Below are positions 25,338 to 38,985 of a stretch of DNA of 64,000 bases, in pieces. The DNA comes from Rotaria socialis (taxonomy: Eukaryota > Rotifera > Eurotatoria > Philodinida > Philodinidae), in the NCBI GenBank assembly GCA_905331475.1, contig CAJNYU010002055.1, positions 62,001 through 126,000 of the forward strand, in the 5' to 3' direction. Made by a program: the position numbers and the translations under genes. Numbering within the stretch: the first letter of the stretch is position 1; the number at the start of each line of letters is the position of its first letter. The notes under the pieces are model-generated. The model saw only the letters and a program-made list of their open reading frames with translations, was not told the origin of the DNA and did no database searches.

Positions 25338-28300
25338 TTATTTATTATTTTGTAATTGTAAAGACATAACTTCCAAGTCTTTTTGCAGATGCATATTTTT
25401 TGTTAGAGTTTCTTCTAATAACCGTTGAAGATTTTTTATCGTATCATCATTTGGTGATTGAGTTTTATTGCCACTTAAACTTTCAAGCATATTACGAAAA
25501 TTTAATGATGTATTTGATTGTCGATCTGTTGAAGCATTTTGTCGACGACGAGATGGTGGAGTTAAAAAACGAGTATTTACACCTGTTTTTTGGAGGATTT
25601 TTATAATACACATTACAATATTTGTTTAAAAATAAGAAAGTAGTTTTTACCGGAAACTGCTCCACGTTTATCATTTGAATAGTGTTGAATAAGATCATTG
25701 GCCATTCCAGAATTCGATGATTCTAAATGTCGAACTTTTTCTTCAAGAATTGAGCGTTCATCTTGGACTCGAGCTAATTTTTGTATCAGTTCTTTATTTT
25801 CTTGTTCTAATGCAGTTGAACTCATTTGAGTTGATGCTACTGACGGCTATCATAAGATATTTAAAAAAAAGAGAAGAAAATATTATAAAATTTCAATGAT
25901 TTCAATAAAATTACCCTATCCATATATCCTATTCCACTAAAAGATGAAACTGACCTAGAAAAAAAGCATAGATGAATGTATTTGATAACTGTTAAAGTAT
26001 TATAAAAATTGACGTTTGCAAAGTGAACATTCACCTTTCTGCTTCTTTCAAAAGACCATGCAGAGAATTTTGAAAACAATAGGTTAAAATCAGAATTTCA
26101 CATGATTGTCGATGCATGTTTTCTGATTATTTTACAAGATTGGAGAAGTTCAAACTTGAAAAAAATCCTCTCGCTAATCATTCGTTCTGTTTTGAACTTC
26201 GGTTGAATGTTTGACTAGAATTTCTAGCTTAGCAATTTAAGACAATCTTTCAGTTAAATTTAAGCAGAGAAAACTCATTATAGAAACCAATGGAATACAT
26301 TGTTTCTATCGGGGCCGATCAAGTCACAAGTAACTATACGCTGGGATATCATGTATAAGTATGATAAGAATCAAGAACTTCTACGAGTTACACAATTCAA
26401 TATCACACATACAGAACGAGCAAACTTATTCCGATAGAATTCAAAACAGATAAAATTATTCTCTACGAAGTAATCTAAAAACCAAAAATTCATAAATGGC
26501 CGAGTTTACTGGAAAACTCTTTTGCGTATAGAAGCCGAAAAAACTAGCATGGTGCATCTCATATATTGATTTTTCCATTCACTGCATTTGAAATCATTTT
26601 TCTGTCTAAACCATCAGATTTTCGACGTTTTGAAATTCGTCTAAACTTCATCTAAAAAGCCTCTAAAGTACCAATTATAACTCCTCGAATAGAATTCTTG
26701 AAAAAGAGTTGCGAGTATATATTTAGAATAAATATAAAAAGAATTTTACTTTTCAGGCTTCTCTACGAGACGAAGAAATGAGCGAACATTTTGTTAGAAT
26801 TATTTTTCAATTAGACATTAGAAGAAAAAACAAAACGCAATTTATACATACGCTGTATCCCCTTGACGACTTCCATCTGTCTTAGGTATGTAAAATAGAT
26901 CATCAAGTGCTAGAGAAAGAGAGAGAAACAAACACATTTATTATTATATTGTGATGTTGATGCAAAAATAGCAAACCAGCTTTATCCCCTGAAAGTAGTT
27001 CCGTCAATTTTTCTTGCATTCGTTCATTTTTCTTTTTTTCGGCTTGTAATTGTTTTTGTAAATCTTTGATCTGTAACGTAGAAAAAACAAACTTCTATGT
27101 TATAGATTTCATTTCGTTAAAATAACTAATAACAAACCAATGTAGCTCCTTTTCTTTCGTGTGCTCTTTTTTCATCAATAAAAGTCGATGCTTCCTATCA
27201 AAAATTGAATAAAGAAAAGGTAAGACTTTTTTTTGTAGATAAATATATTAACTTGTTTTAAAACGTCAATTTGAGCATTTAACTCTTCGATTGTATGAGC
27301 TTTTGTACTGAGAATTTCAGTTAAATTCTATACAGAAAAAAAACCCTTTTTAACAATGTAACGAACAAGAAAAAAACACTATTTACTTGAAAATCCTCTT
27401 GATGTTTCTGTCGTTCATCGTCAAGTTGTTGTTCGTATTGAATTTGTTGTTCATTTAATTGTTGTTCGTAAGTTTGTCGATTTTCAATTATTTCCTTCTA
27501 TTATAAATAGAAATTATTCATAGACATATATATATAAGAGAAATGAAAAGAAGATCGAGAAAAAATACTTGTAATTCTTCGAGGTGAATTGTTAAAGTTT
27601 TTTTAGCTTCGCCATCAGATTTAATACGATTCTCTAATTCTACACAGCGCGATTGATATTGTTTCAATGTTCGATCTTTTATCTAAATGATATTTATAGT
27701 ATAATTAGCTTTCGTCTTTCGTATGTGGAAAAATCAATCGTCCTTCATCGTGTTTCGTTTATGCCAAGTAAAGTAAAAATTTGTCTCCTTTCTGTTTACC
27801 TCTTCATTATTAGTAAAGTAAAAATAAACATACAGCTAAGATGTCAAACGGATTCATCCGAAACTTTGAAGTCTTCATAACATGTTTATAACTCAACACA
27901 TTGTTTTGAATGTTCACTGATAATATTTAAGCAATATTCTTATTTTTTTTACTTTAGATTTTAAGTATTATTAGATGAAATTTCGAGACTTAAAAAAAAT
28001 ATAAGCAAAGAAAACTATTTATTTATACCTTTAATTCATTATTTTCCTTTTCAAGTCGATCAATATCCGTTTGATATTTTTCTTTTTGACTTTGTAAAGT
28101 TACTTTAGCTTTTTCGTCAGCTTGCAAACTATTCGTAGCCATTTCATCAATAATAGTTTTACGTTGTTCAGCTAACTGTAAGACGAAAAAAAGAATGTAG
28201 ATTATCATTTTTCTATTGAAACCTAAAACGTACGCGTTGATGAGATTCACAATCGTGTGTTTTACTTGTGACTTGTTGTTCAAGTACTTGAACAGTTTGC

Positions 28301-31300
28301 ATTAATGTTTCATAAGCTTCTTTTGATTGCTATACAATGATAAAACAAAAATTGAACAATCAATAACGTTTTAATTCAATTCAATTGAATTTTCTTAACG
28401 AAATTCTATCACACCTCAAATTCTGTACGTAAAATATCGTGATCAATAATCATTTGGTTAAGTAAAGATTCTTTATCTGCAAGCACTCGTAGATGTTCAG
28501 CATTAGTCGTGCGTAATTGTTGATTTTGTTCAGCAGCTACAGTGCCAATCTGTAATAAAAGCGTTAAGAGCAAGCAAATAGCATAGCATATTAGTCTTTC
28601 TTATATAGCAAACCTGCGATTCTAATTGATCAATAGCTATTTGTGATTCATTCAAACGCTTTTTATAATTAATTATTTCTTCTTCTTTTGTCTAAAAAGA
28701 TTATTATTTTAATGAAAAAAAAATGGAAATTTCCTCAGACGATTACTTTAGTTACTGTTTGTACTTCATCTTGCAGTCGTTTTATATCTGATTTCAGTAC
28801 GTCGATCTGTAACTCATTTGCTGTTTTAGAACTACTATTATCCGTACTAGAACATTTAAACAAAATACAAAAAACTAAGAATCTCAAGTATGCGTTTTGT
28901 TTTACATCATATCTTGAATACGTTTTTCAAAATCATGCTGTAAACTTAAACAGGCATTTTGTTTTTCATCAAGTTTTTCTTTTAACTAAAACAAAACAAA
29001 TATAGTTAATGTCTTTTTTTTTCGTCATGAACAGTAAATTATATATTCTTACATCTTCAATTTGTTTCAAGAATTTTGTATTTGTTTCATTCGATGAAAT
29101 TTCCAATTGACGCAGTTGTTCTTGAAGAAGACGTTTTTCTTCTTGTTCAGTTTCAAGACGAATACTATTAGCTAGATTTAAAAAGTAACAAATGATTAGC
29201 TAAGTAAAAAGATGATAAAAGCGAAAACCTACCATCGAATACTTTTGTTTCACCATTCGTTGGTTTTGTTGAAACAACATGTACAAGACCACCTTCACTA
29301 CTGATGAAATAAAACAAAACTAGAAATATTTAACTGGAAATATGTTTGTATTATAATATGAGCTATAACTTGATTCTGTCAGTTTATTTTTCTCTTGAAT
29401 TATTAAATTTTATAATCTAGATAAAAATAGTTTAATGCACTGCTGACATTTTCATCTGACAATAGAATTATAACGAAAATTCATCTCACATATAATTAAA
29501 TCCTTAATAAACTCTTTTTTTATTATTATGGTTTATATTAAATATCAAATTTCGGTATTAAACTTGAATTTTAATTTCCAAAAAATATTTTCTCAATCGA
29601 TGAAATTCTGTGGACTTCTTCTTGTGAAACTGCAATGGGTCATGTGGAAAACAATTATTATCATTCCGATACGATAGAAATTTCTATTAACATTCCATCT
29701 GTAATTCTGAATGATTTTGTCGAATTTCTCCTGAACTCTAATATCGAAAGTGAACAAACACTCTAAACATGAGTGTTATAAAATGATTTCACTCGAAGGA
29801 AATTAATACAGGTTTGCTTTTATTTGATTATGTTAGCGTCGAAATTCAGACTAAATATCGATATTATTATGAAGGAAGTTCCAGCGAGATTTTCACGCTA
29901 TAAAAAGAAAATAAATCTAGACATAGAAATACTTGCAATTATTTCTGATATAATATTACTATACAAAATAAGCAAAAGCATATGATGTTTGATTGAAGGA
30001 AATAATGAATATACATTATACGCCTTCGAGTAAAAATCTCGATATAAAATATTCAGCTGCCAAAAAGGCATAAAAATGGAAACAAGATAAATACCGATTG
30101 TCGTCGCATTCTACGTCGACGTCTTCTTTTTGAAATGATTCATTACTTGAACTGGCTGTTGATATCGATTCTCCAATTTTTGCTGATAATTCTTTTAAAT
30201 AGAATTTAGTTTTGTTCTTTTTTTATTGAGAAAAATAAACGAATTTCTGTACCGGCAAATTTCTGTTGTAGAACATTATTCTCTGCTTTTAAACGTAGAT
30301 TTTCTTTATGAATTGAATTCATCGAATCTGTAGTATCATTGGAATGATTTTGATTTGTATGGCGACCTTCTTTGTATGATTTTAGTTCATTTTCAAGTTG
30401 TTTAACCTTTTTGGTATACTAAAAAGAAAAGAGAGTATAAACCAATCAAAGTGTACGAACTACACAAATTCATCGATCGAGGTTCTCTCTCTCTCTCTCT
30501 CTCTCTGTCTCTGTATCCGTTAATATGAATATATAAATAGGAAAACAATTTGCCTTAAAGTAACAAGAGTAACATTATATTTACTAATACATATGGTAAA
30601 AGGATTTACGTAAGTGAAATGATTATATTTCTCATTAGGATAAAACTTGAGTTTGTTTTTCTATTCTTACCCAAACATTTCATCTAAACAAACATTTTTT
30701 ACTTAACAAAAACTGATTTTTTTCATAAGTTGATTAATGTCTCTGAGTTCTTTTTTTTTTAATTTTTGAGTTTTCATCTAATGTTACATACTAGTTTTTA
30801 ATATTTATGATTCACTCGCTATGAAAAATACTTCTTTGATGTATTGTTCTATCACGAGCGAAGTTAGAAGCGTACCACTTCATTGATATGCGTAACTTAT
30901 GTAAAACACTCAGATAATCGTCGTTTTATCTGGTAGTATTAATTCAATATAGATTATTGTCAGATAGAAGTTGATTTATTCAAAGAAACTTTTATTAAAG
31001 TCTACCGTTTCTTGGGAATTAATCCTCTTTAATCCATTTTATTGATCGATGATCAGCAACAAGCAGTTTTCTTAATTGATCTGGAGTTTTCCTTTATGAA
31101 TAAGGATGTAACAACATCATTTTGAGACACATAAAGCTTGCCAATTTTCACAATGAAAATCTACCAATACCAACCAATACTTTGCGTTACTTATACCCAG
31201 CGAAGTCTGTTCTATCTGGTAGGAGTATATAAAATACCAATACCAACAGAAAAGATCCCCAGTATTAGTGAGTTTTCGTGAAAATTACCGTTTTTTTACC

Positions 31301-34260
31301 AATACTCACTAATACTGGCGATCTTTTCTGTTGGTATTGGTAGATTTTCAGTGTGAGAATTGGAAAGCGTTATGTGTCTCAAAATGGTATTGTTACAACC
31401 CTATTTATGAATATGAAACAGAAACAAGAAAAATAAAATATGTTATTCACTGTTGTTTATCATCAATATCTTTACAATAAACTATTAACAAGTCTATGAC
31501 CTTGACATTTTTGTTTCGATTTTATTAATTAACCTAGTCATATCTCTAATAATCAATTATCGAACATAATTATTATTCTGTTGGTATGCGATGCAAAATA
31601 ATTTTTTTTAATTCGTACGAGTTTTACACTATGCAAAATGTTAATCAATATTAAATGGATTTATTATATCCTCTAGAAAATAATTATACGATATGGAGCC
31701 GTAGCTTTTCTTTTTTTTTTCAAAATTAAAATAAAAGCTTTTAACACATAAGAAACTATCCTATTTTTATTTAGCTGTCAGGAAGTCCCACCAAGCAGCT
31801 GAACGACAAAAGTTACTATTCAGCAATGAAGTTTAATTTGTTATTATTTATAAATTTTTTGGATATTTTTCTTTTAATTCATGCCACTGAATCATTATAT
31901 TTTGGTATTATTAATCATAAAGCACAATGGCATTTTCATTGTCCACACATTCATTCAAAAATTACAGATCCTCCAATAAATGATCAACCTTTGATATCAT
32001 ATGAGTGTCCACATCGATCACCAACAATGGAAATTGTACCATTGGAAGTTGATTTTACTTTTTTATGTCGTTTACAATCTCGTTTAATATGGATCATTAT
32101 TGACCTATATCAATATAATACATTTTTCTGGTTGATCGATCGGAACAATATTGAAGTAAAAATTATGTTAAATCATGAAATTCAAATAAATAATTCGACA
32201 AATGAAGCGAAAAATTATACAAATCGTTTGATCCTAATCGATGCATTTTATATACCATTTGAATCCATTGATTCAATATTAAATGAACAAATAGAAATAA
32301 ATATTGTATTAAAGAATTTAAATCAATCAAATCAATGTCAATTTTCTATCAAAGATCAATATTCATGGAAAACACTTATCGGTAATTATTGTGATTCAAC
32401 TCAGTCAAAAACTATTTTTACGCAATCTGCGAAATGTGATTTTTATTCAACTAAGTGAGTTTTCTAAATATCAATAACGAAATATTTTAAGAAAATCCGA
32501 TTATTATTTTTTCTTCGATTTTAGGCCAAATGTTGTCGATATAAATTTTCATGTTCATATCGAAAATGATACTTTTCAAATCGAGACAACTAGTAATACA
32601 CCTAATTTTAGTATTATAGATAGACTATCGTCAACGACCACTCAAATATATGATGTTGAACAAAATACAGACATTACTTCAACAACAGATTCAATGCCTT
32701 ATCAAGATTATCAGTTATTAATCGAAGAAAATTATCGTCAGATTTTAATATTATTAGTTCGATCAGTAATCAATTCGAATCTATTAAAATTAACGTTACT
32801 ATTTTTAATAATTATTTTAATACTATTAATAACATTTTTTCTCTATATGCTTTGCTACCATTATCGACTTCGATCGAAATCATCATCAATTAAAAGAGCT
32901 TCATTATTACTATAAATTTCGGAAAACAAAAATTCGTGTTTATTTACTTCATTCAATTCGCGCATCATTGTTTCATTTTGTAGTTTAAATTCTTCTTCTT
33001 GTGCATGTAATTTATGTGTGAGTGCATCATTTTCACGTAGAACTTCATCGATATCTCGTCCAGCAGTACGACGAATTTTCCACGATAACTAAAATATGTG
33101 CATATTTTTCAGCTATTATTTATTTAGAAGTAATAACATACTTTTGCTGGCAATCGTAAATTAATACTATCTTTTTCAAAACTTTCAAGTTGGGTTTTTA
33201 ATTGAACATTTTCTAGTATGACAAAACAAAATAGAAAAAGTATTTATATGTAGTTGAAAAGATTTTAATAATAAATATTAAATAAAAATCTATGCTTCTA
33301 TTCATGAGTCATACTTAGAAATCAAATGATAATCTCTAATATGTAGGTCTTGATGGTACACCATCTTCACTTATTTTAAACGATGTGGTTCAAAGTGACG
33401 AAATTTTTCACTATTTTCGAATGTATCAAAAAGATTTTATTTTGAAGTATGTATGATTGCAAAAACTGTTAGTAAAATCTGTGGAAAAATCTAAAACTAT
33501 ACCGTTACGAAACAAAAATAACAGCATCGTCTTGGCACCATTGAATACCTTCGAACACGTTGTAATAAACAAAATCTTATCGGTCACTTTTCACACAAAA
33601 ACTAGTTACAGTTAAAATCAAAATTTGGCAAAAATTATTGTTTCGGAGACACGAAAGTTAATAACACACTTCTACAAGATAAAAGTGTACGATTTATACA
33701 GTAAATCTTACTCATGTAGATCTGTGTACAAAAAAAAGTTAACTGTATATATCTAAAATAGAAGTTTGATCTATGCAAAGCTATCAATTGGTAGTATAAC
33801 TTTTGAAAAACTCAGATGATGTATCTTATGCCTCCTACAATCTCATTGTGATGATCGACATAAGATCGATTCGTGCATCTAAGGTTCTGCAATGAAATAC
33901 TACGTCTAATTGTCGTTCTTGTAATAAAATTGAATGTTCTATAATCTTCTTGTACAGACGATTCTGTTCTCGAAAGAGACAATTTAATACAAACTCAATC
34001 CGTTAATATTTTCCTAGACATAACATAAACTTCTCTTCTATTTGGCTCTTATTTTGCAATCTAATAATTATTCTTAGTACATCTTGTGTTTTTTTCTTAC
34101 AAAAGAAAACTTCTGTTAGTTCATAAAATGAGCAGTATGCTTAATTATTCTACGTACCTGTTGTTAATCTTTTATTATGGTCTTCCAATTGATATTTTAT
34201 TGTTTTAAGTTCAACCAATTGATTTTGAAAACGTTGAAATTCTTCATCGGATACAGACAT
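25338..34260 (-). CDS. GRIPAP1: GRIP1-associated protein 1 (GRASP-1)
   Basis: ATG is at 34260 and stop at 25338-25340, with about 22 exons. In vertebrates this long coiled-coil protein is a Rab4/recycling-endosome effector. Exon 1 (34260-34158) encodes MSVSDEEFQRFQNQLVELK, close to the family N-terminus. Exons near 33.21-33.14 kb and 33091-32948 follow, the latter with HAQEEEFKLQNETMMREL. The exon starting at 30418 carries VKQLENELK and LRLKAENNVLQQKF. Later exons include EQEEKRLLQEQLRQLE, ERMQEKLTELLSGDK and SVSSFSGIGYMDR. The C-terminal exons (25854-25650 and 25592-25338) carry ERSILEEKVRHLESSNSGMA and LLEETLTKNMHLQKDLEVM, the most conserved part of the family. The predicted protein is nearly all coiled coil and cytosolic. 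Intron 30419-32947 (2.5 kb) contains another gene on the opposite strand. Exact borders of several middle exons were not fixed. Confidence 0.9.
31101..31403. mobile_element. hAT-type foldback MITE in GRIPAP1 intron
   Basis: A 303-bp element flanked by a perfect 8-bp target duplication TTTATGAA (31093-31100 and 31404-31411). The ends are long imperfect inverted repeats of ~70 bp beginning TAAGGATGTAACAAC (left) and, on the other strand, TAGGGTTGTAACAAT. Both contain CATTTTGAGACACATAA. The centre folds into a second hairpin (CCAATACCAACAGAAAAGAT against ATCTTTTCTGTTGGTATTGG). The 8-bp duplication and TA-G-starting ends fit hAT (end consensus YARNG). There is no coding capacity. The left arm has an extra ~60 bp not mirrored on the right. 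Confidence 0.85.
31826..32915 (+). CDS. type I membrane protein nested in GRIPAP1 intron
   Basis: Two exons, 31826-32454 and 32525-32915, are joined across a 70-bp intron (GTGAGT...TTTTAG, phase 2, AA|G). They encode 339 aa. There is a signal peptide (FNLLLFINFLDIFLLIHA) and an extracellular part of ~270 residues with several Cys, among them CPHIH, YECPH, FLCRL, NQCQF, NYCDS and AKCDF, plus several N-x-S/T sites. A single hydrophobic helix (LTLLFLIIILILLITFFLYM) precedes a short basic tail (YHYRLRSKSSSIKR). No known domain is recognised. It lies wholly inside a GRIPAP1 intron on the opposite strand. Its stop is only 32 bp from that intron's donor side, so its 3'UTR must overlap GRIPAP1 exon sequence in antisense unless it is extremely short. 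Confidence 0.78.
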
Positions 34261-34591
34261 AATCTAGAATGAACTGATTTATAGAAAAAGACAATTGATT
34301 TTCTTATTTATTTCTGTTGCCAAAGTATATTCGAGTTTCGTATTTTGCCATACAAAACCAAAGTACACATATAATAGAGGTAAAAGATACACTCATTTCA
34401 AAAAAAAAATGTTTGTCAATGATGAACACAGTTAAGTTCTGATGAAATATGAAAAAAGAAACTTATTATGCGCCCCTATAGGATTTTCTCGAAGCATAAT
34501 AAACGAAATGACATGAAAAAAATTACATATTTAGTGAATGAATATAACAAAGAGTAAACAAGAGAAGAAAAGCACAAATTTGGAATTATTG

Positions 34592-37500
34592 TTAATAATC
34601 GCTTCGATGTGTTCCTCCTAATATAATAAAAAATAGAAAAGAGTCAGTAGAAAATCAAGACTTACGCGATGATTTTGTAGGTTTTTGTTTATGTAAATGA
34701 GAACGAAGATCATCAGCTTCTTGACGCTGAAAACAGTTATAAAATAATAAATTTGTTCTCAATAAAAACTTTATGTTATTCGTATCGATGAATAAGGTTA
34801 AGATAATGTAAAATTTGGCTAACTTAACTTTTCTTTTTTTTACTAAACATAAGATTTTGTTCGTTGGTAAAAATATTTAGACGTATGTATATTTTCATTA
34901 TAGAAAATAGATCTGCTAGGAGATTTTCTTGACAGATCAAAAGTGTATCAAAAAAACAAAAAAATCTTGACGCATTTTTTCCTCTACTTTACCTTACTAA
35001 TCTAGCTCTGATATAAATAGTTGTTTCACATTTAGCTTATCAAGAAAAAAAATCTTCACTATATTTTTATCAGCATTACAGTAAATCACATAACATCATG
35101 CTGAGTTCCTCTTTAATTAATCTGAACACCAATATTGATAACAGATAGTGTAACTTTTGACTCTAAAACACCGATGTTTCCTATATTAACTGAGTTTGTA
35201 AACTTTTTAGAAATCATTTTTTTCAAATTTAAAGAATTAATTTTAGTCAAATAATTTCTATAGAAAAGCCAAAAGCGGTTTATAATAATTATAGCATGTT
35301 ACTGTTATTGGCATGAAAAATTTATTAACTGTATCGGTACAGAAGTATGCGATGAAAATGAATTCATGCTGACGAGCAAGAAAAGCCACACTTCTTGTAG
35401 CAACAGTCGGCAAGTACTACTTTTTATTTGAATACAGTGTTGTTCTTTATTTTCTATACTCTCTTTTAGCTTAATTGCCTCTTGCATTTCAATAGTTGCA
35501 TTCAGTATCAAAAGAAAACAGTCAACATTTGCTTTCGTAAATCTAATGTCAGCACTAGAATCGAAGAGTTCTGATGCTAACAAGTCTTTTAACTGAGCTA
35601 CAACAATAGTTAGGGACCTCATTTTTCTTGTCACCGTAGACAAGATTTTGTTAGATTCATATGCAATCTACAGGGTGCATCTTTCATGACTTCGCATACT
35701 TACTTTTTGACTTGATCCATACTTTGATGATGATTGTGTAGGTGATTCTAGACAACAACAAAATATATATATATAAATGAATTGATACAGCAATTATGAA
35801 GTAAACTATACCGTAGCTGAAAGGTCTTTCTTTTGAGCTGTTGTTCGACGATGTAGAATTTTGCGCAACATATTGCGGTTGTCGACTGCTGTTGAATCGT
35901 TGTTGATGACGTCGATTATCTCGTTTACCATTGGTATCGTCGACGATTACTTCAATCGATGTCGATGTCACACTTCTTGGTTGTTGTTGATAATCATGAC
36001 TGCAAAATGGACGAACACATACTGATTTGTGTAAAGCCCATTCTTTTTTATATCTCACTCACACACGGCCGTTTATGTGAGAATATAAACTTATTTTTTA
36101 ATGCGGTCTACCTTTGTTGTTTGTCGTCTTTGATTGTATGCACTTTCGATGACATTGCTTTGTTACCCGTTACAGTTGATTCATCATCACTATTCAATTG
36201 ATTGCTCATTGATCCATTATCGTCATGGCTGCTTTGATGTTTAGTTCGATTTTTACTTAGAGTTAAACGTAAGTCATGTGAAGATCCTTTACTTGCCGTT
36301 GCTTTGTCAATACTTCCACTCTGGAATTCGACTTTGCGACATGAATTTGAAGATGTTACTTTTAAATCTGTATCGGCAAGAGATATTATTGATTCAGTAG
36401 GTGCTAAAATTTTCGAAATAGTTGATTTTTTCAAAGAACTATCTGTATTTATAGATAGAGATGATTGCATTTGGTCATGATCATCTGAATAAAATTCAAT
36501 TGTTGCATTTTCTTGTGCATCCAATGTCGATGGAACGACAATAGTTGGTGAAAAACGAGATTTTCCGTTTTTCTTACGAATAAATGTTGGTTGATCAGAA
36601 CCATTCTTATTCGTTATAGTTACTTTCGTTGTAGCGGCAGTCGATGGAATCGGGTTTTCAGTGGATTCTTCTTCTGATACCTTCAAATATAAAAATGTAC
36701 TTTTAACAAAAAAATATTCTATTTCAAATCAATTCGTTTTAAGTACATAACAAAAAATATCGAATCTCCACTAGAGAAACTTGCTCGTCAATTGTTCCAA
36801 AATTAATCAGCAAGAAAAAAATTGCAATAAAAAGAAAGAGTAAAAAATAATGATTTAGTACAGACTATTGTATTCATGTATTTCTTTTTTATTCGCCAAG
36901 TTGTAGTACTATTATGTCGAAAATGGAACGATTGTAAATTTTTATTGCACAACTAATAGAACTTCGAACAAAGAATGAAACAGACGATTGTCAACCACCA
37001 CCTCATTAACTCAAATATTTTTATAACAGATTCGAACATGCGTCTAGTCCTTGAAACACTAAAAAAAAGTGGATTAAAGATTTCATCGAGTAACTATGAA
37101 ACAATTTCATAACTAATATTTAATAAACAAAAAGAAAAATTTGTTTCCGGTTCGAGCAGCTTTTAGTCCTAGTTAGAGCACATCGTGATGTGTCTACGTG
37201 TCTTTTGTCACGTGATGTTGACCATAGTAGCGAATTAATGTCGATAAACAAATAGTTAGTATTAGCAGTTTCTATTGATTGTGCTACAGATTATTGACAA
37301 AACAAGAACGAAGAAAAACGATGAACACGATTAGTCAGCAACCGATTCTCTCAATATTGTCCCTAAACTTTTCTTCTCGCGAAATAATTTAAGGACAATA
37401 CTAAATTCTCTAATCGTTTGTTTTTTTATAATTAAATTTTACTGAATATATGATTATATCAATCGAAGTAATTAAATGTATCAACAACGTACGTCTTTCA

Positions 37501-38895
37501 TATCTTGATCAAGAATTATTGCTGTTTTTTGTTGAGGGTTTTCTTCAGAAATTGTTGATTTAACTACAACAGGAGGCTCACTATTAACTGCAGTCATACT
37601 TGTCGTATCATTCGATTGTTCATTAAAACGTTTTTCACGTTCAGCAAGTTCACGTTCACGTAATTTTATTTCGCGTTCACGATAATTAAGTTCAATTTTT
37701 TGTAATTCAATTTGTTTTTGTATAAGTGTTAAAATTTCTCTATTTTAAATTTCATATACAAATATTCTGAAAAACGCATCATTCACATATATCGCTATTT
37801 ACTTTGAACAAGCTTCAATTTGCGGGTCATTACATGGTGTAGCGTGCATTGTTTTATATTTATTAATAAGATCAATAGTTTGCATGAAATCGCTTATAGG
37901 AAGATTTGGTGTTCTTGAAATTGAATTTATGGGTGGAGTTGAAAGTGATGATTTTGCAAAAAGAGAAATGTCATATTCTTGAGCAATATTGCTCATTTCG
38001 AGAAGACTTTCATTTGAATTTGGTTGAAGCATAGGAACAGAAGGAGTTGAATGAAGTTTAGTACTACATAAAAGAAAAGTTTAATTTTTGCAAATAAATT
38101 CATAATAGAATAGTTTACTCTGTTTTTACAGATGAACTTTCAATTGTTGCTGTATTATTGGTCTGTATAAATGGTTAATCTAGATGAATACGATAATAAT
38201 AAAACATGAAGATTAGCTTACTCGAGTATCATGTGATTTTGTCAATTCATCTTCGGATACAAAACTTAAATCAGTTGTTTCATGTCCGGAAATTTTTGTT
38301 TTCGATTTTGATGGTTCATCGGCTGGTGAAATTCTTTGCAATACATCATTAGTATTGAGTTCTTTTGATGTCTCATGACGAGAACGATATGTTGGTGGAC
38401 GTCGTTCATATGGTGATCGAGAATGTGGCCGTTTTACAGCAGCAACCGATCGATGATGTCGTGATGATGACGATGGTGGGGGTGGTGGTGATGGAGATGG
38501 CGATGAAACTCGATGATACCTTTGAGAAGGAGGTGGTTGATGATGATGATGTTGTTGATGAGGACGTGATGACGATGAACTCGATCGAGGACTTGAATGA
38601 CGTTTACGAACATTCGATGATGGAGAATGACGAGTTGATCGATGAGCTAAATTTTCATTTGAACGTTTTATCGTTGAATCTCGTCGTGAACTATTTGATT
38701 GCCTTGATTAGAAATAAAAATAAATCAATTACAAGTGCCTGTCAATCAATCAAACCTGTGCCGTTCTTGTTCTTTATTCAGTGCTTCATTTTCATATGCA
38801 AGATCACTTGTATTAACAAGACACTCAACTGCATCAAAAGCAGCTGTGCTACGTGATGTTTGTCGATGAATATTATCCGAATTTTTATTATCCAT
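34592..38895 (-). CDS. RS-rich disordered protein of unknown function
   Basis: ATG is at 38895 and stop TAA at 34592, in ten exons: 38895-38756, 38702-38222, near 38164-38120, ~38064-37803, ~37738-37495, ~36681-36111, ~35999-35811, ~35749-35700, ~34728-34674 and ~34618-34592. The N-terminus (DNKNSDNIHRQTSRSTAAFD) is followed by a Ser/Arg/His/Pro-rich region with SSSSSSRPHQQHHHHQPPPS and SPSPSPPPPPSSSSRHHR. A charged helix (LQKIELNYREREIKLRERE) comes next, then a long Ser/Thr-rich acidic region. The short C-terminal exons encode RQEADDLRSHLHKQKP and end RGTHRSDY. RS-like regions suggest nuclear or RNA-linked roles, but no domain proves it. TRIAP1 lies 90 bp upstream on the same strand. Splice borders were checked for the first four and last two exons; the others are approximate. 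Confidence 0.68.
35305..35643 (-). other. coding-like sequence inside an intron of the RS-rich gene
   Basis: The intron between about 34729 and 35699 holds a 112-codon open stretch on the same strand, with composition like real exons. It includes LTIVVAQLKDLLASELFDS and ANVDCFLLILNATIEMQEA. The open stretch begins with TTG, and the first ATG lies eight codons in. It could be a retrocopy fragment, an alternative exon or a gene relic. No family is recognised. Confidence 0.3.
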
Positions 38896-38985
38896 TGTTT
38901 AATTACCAGCAAACATTCAGAATAACAAAAAACAATTTATAATCTAGAATAAAAATATGAAACGAACAAAAGAAAAACAACAACA

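Noticed and set aside
37150..37170. GGTTCGAGCAG resembling a tRNA B box
   Set aside because: No A box at a suitable distance and no cloverleaf could be drawn.
38365..38856. 163-codon plus-strand frame rich in Met, Asp and Val
   Set aside because: It is the antisense shadow of the RS/His-rich exons of the minus-strand gene.
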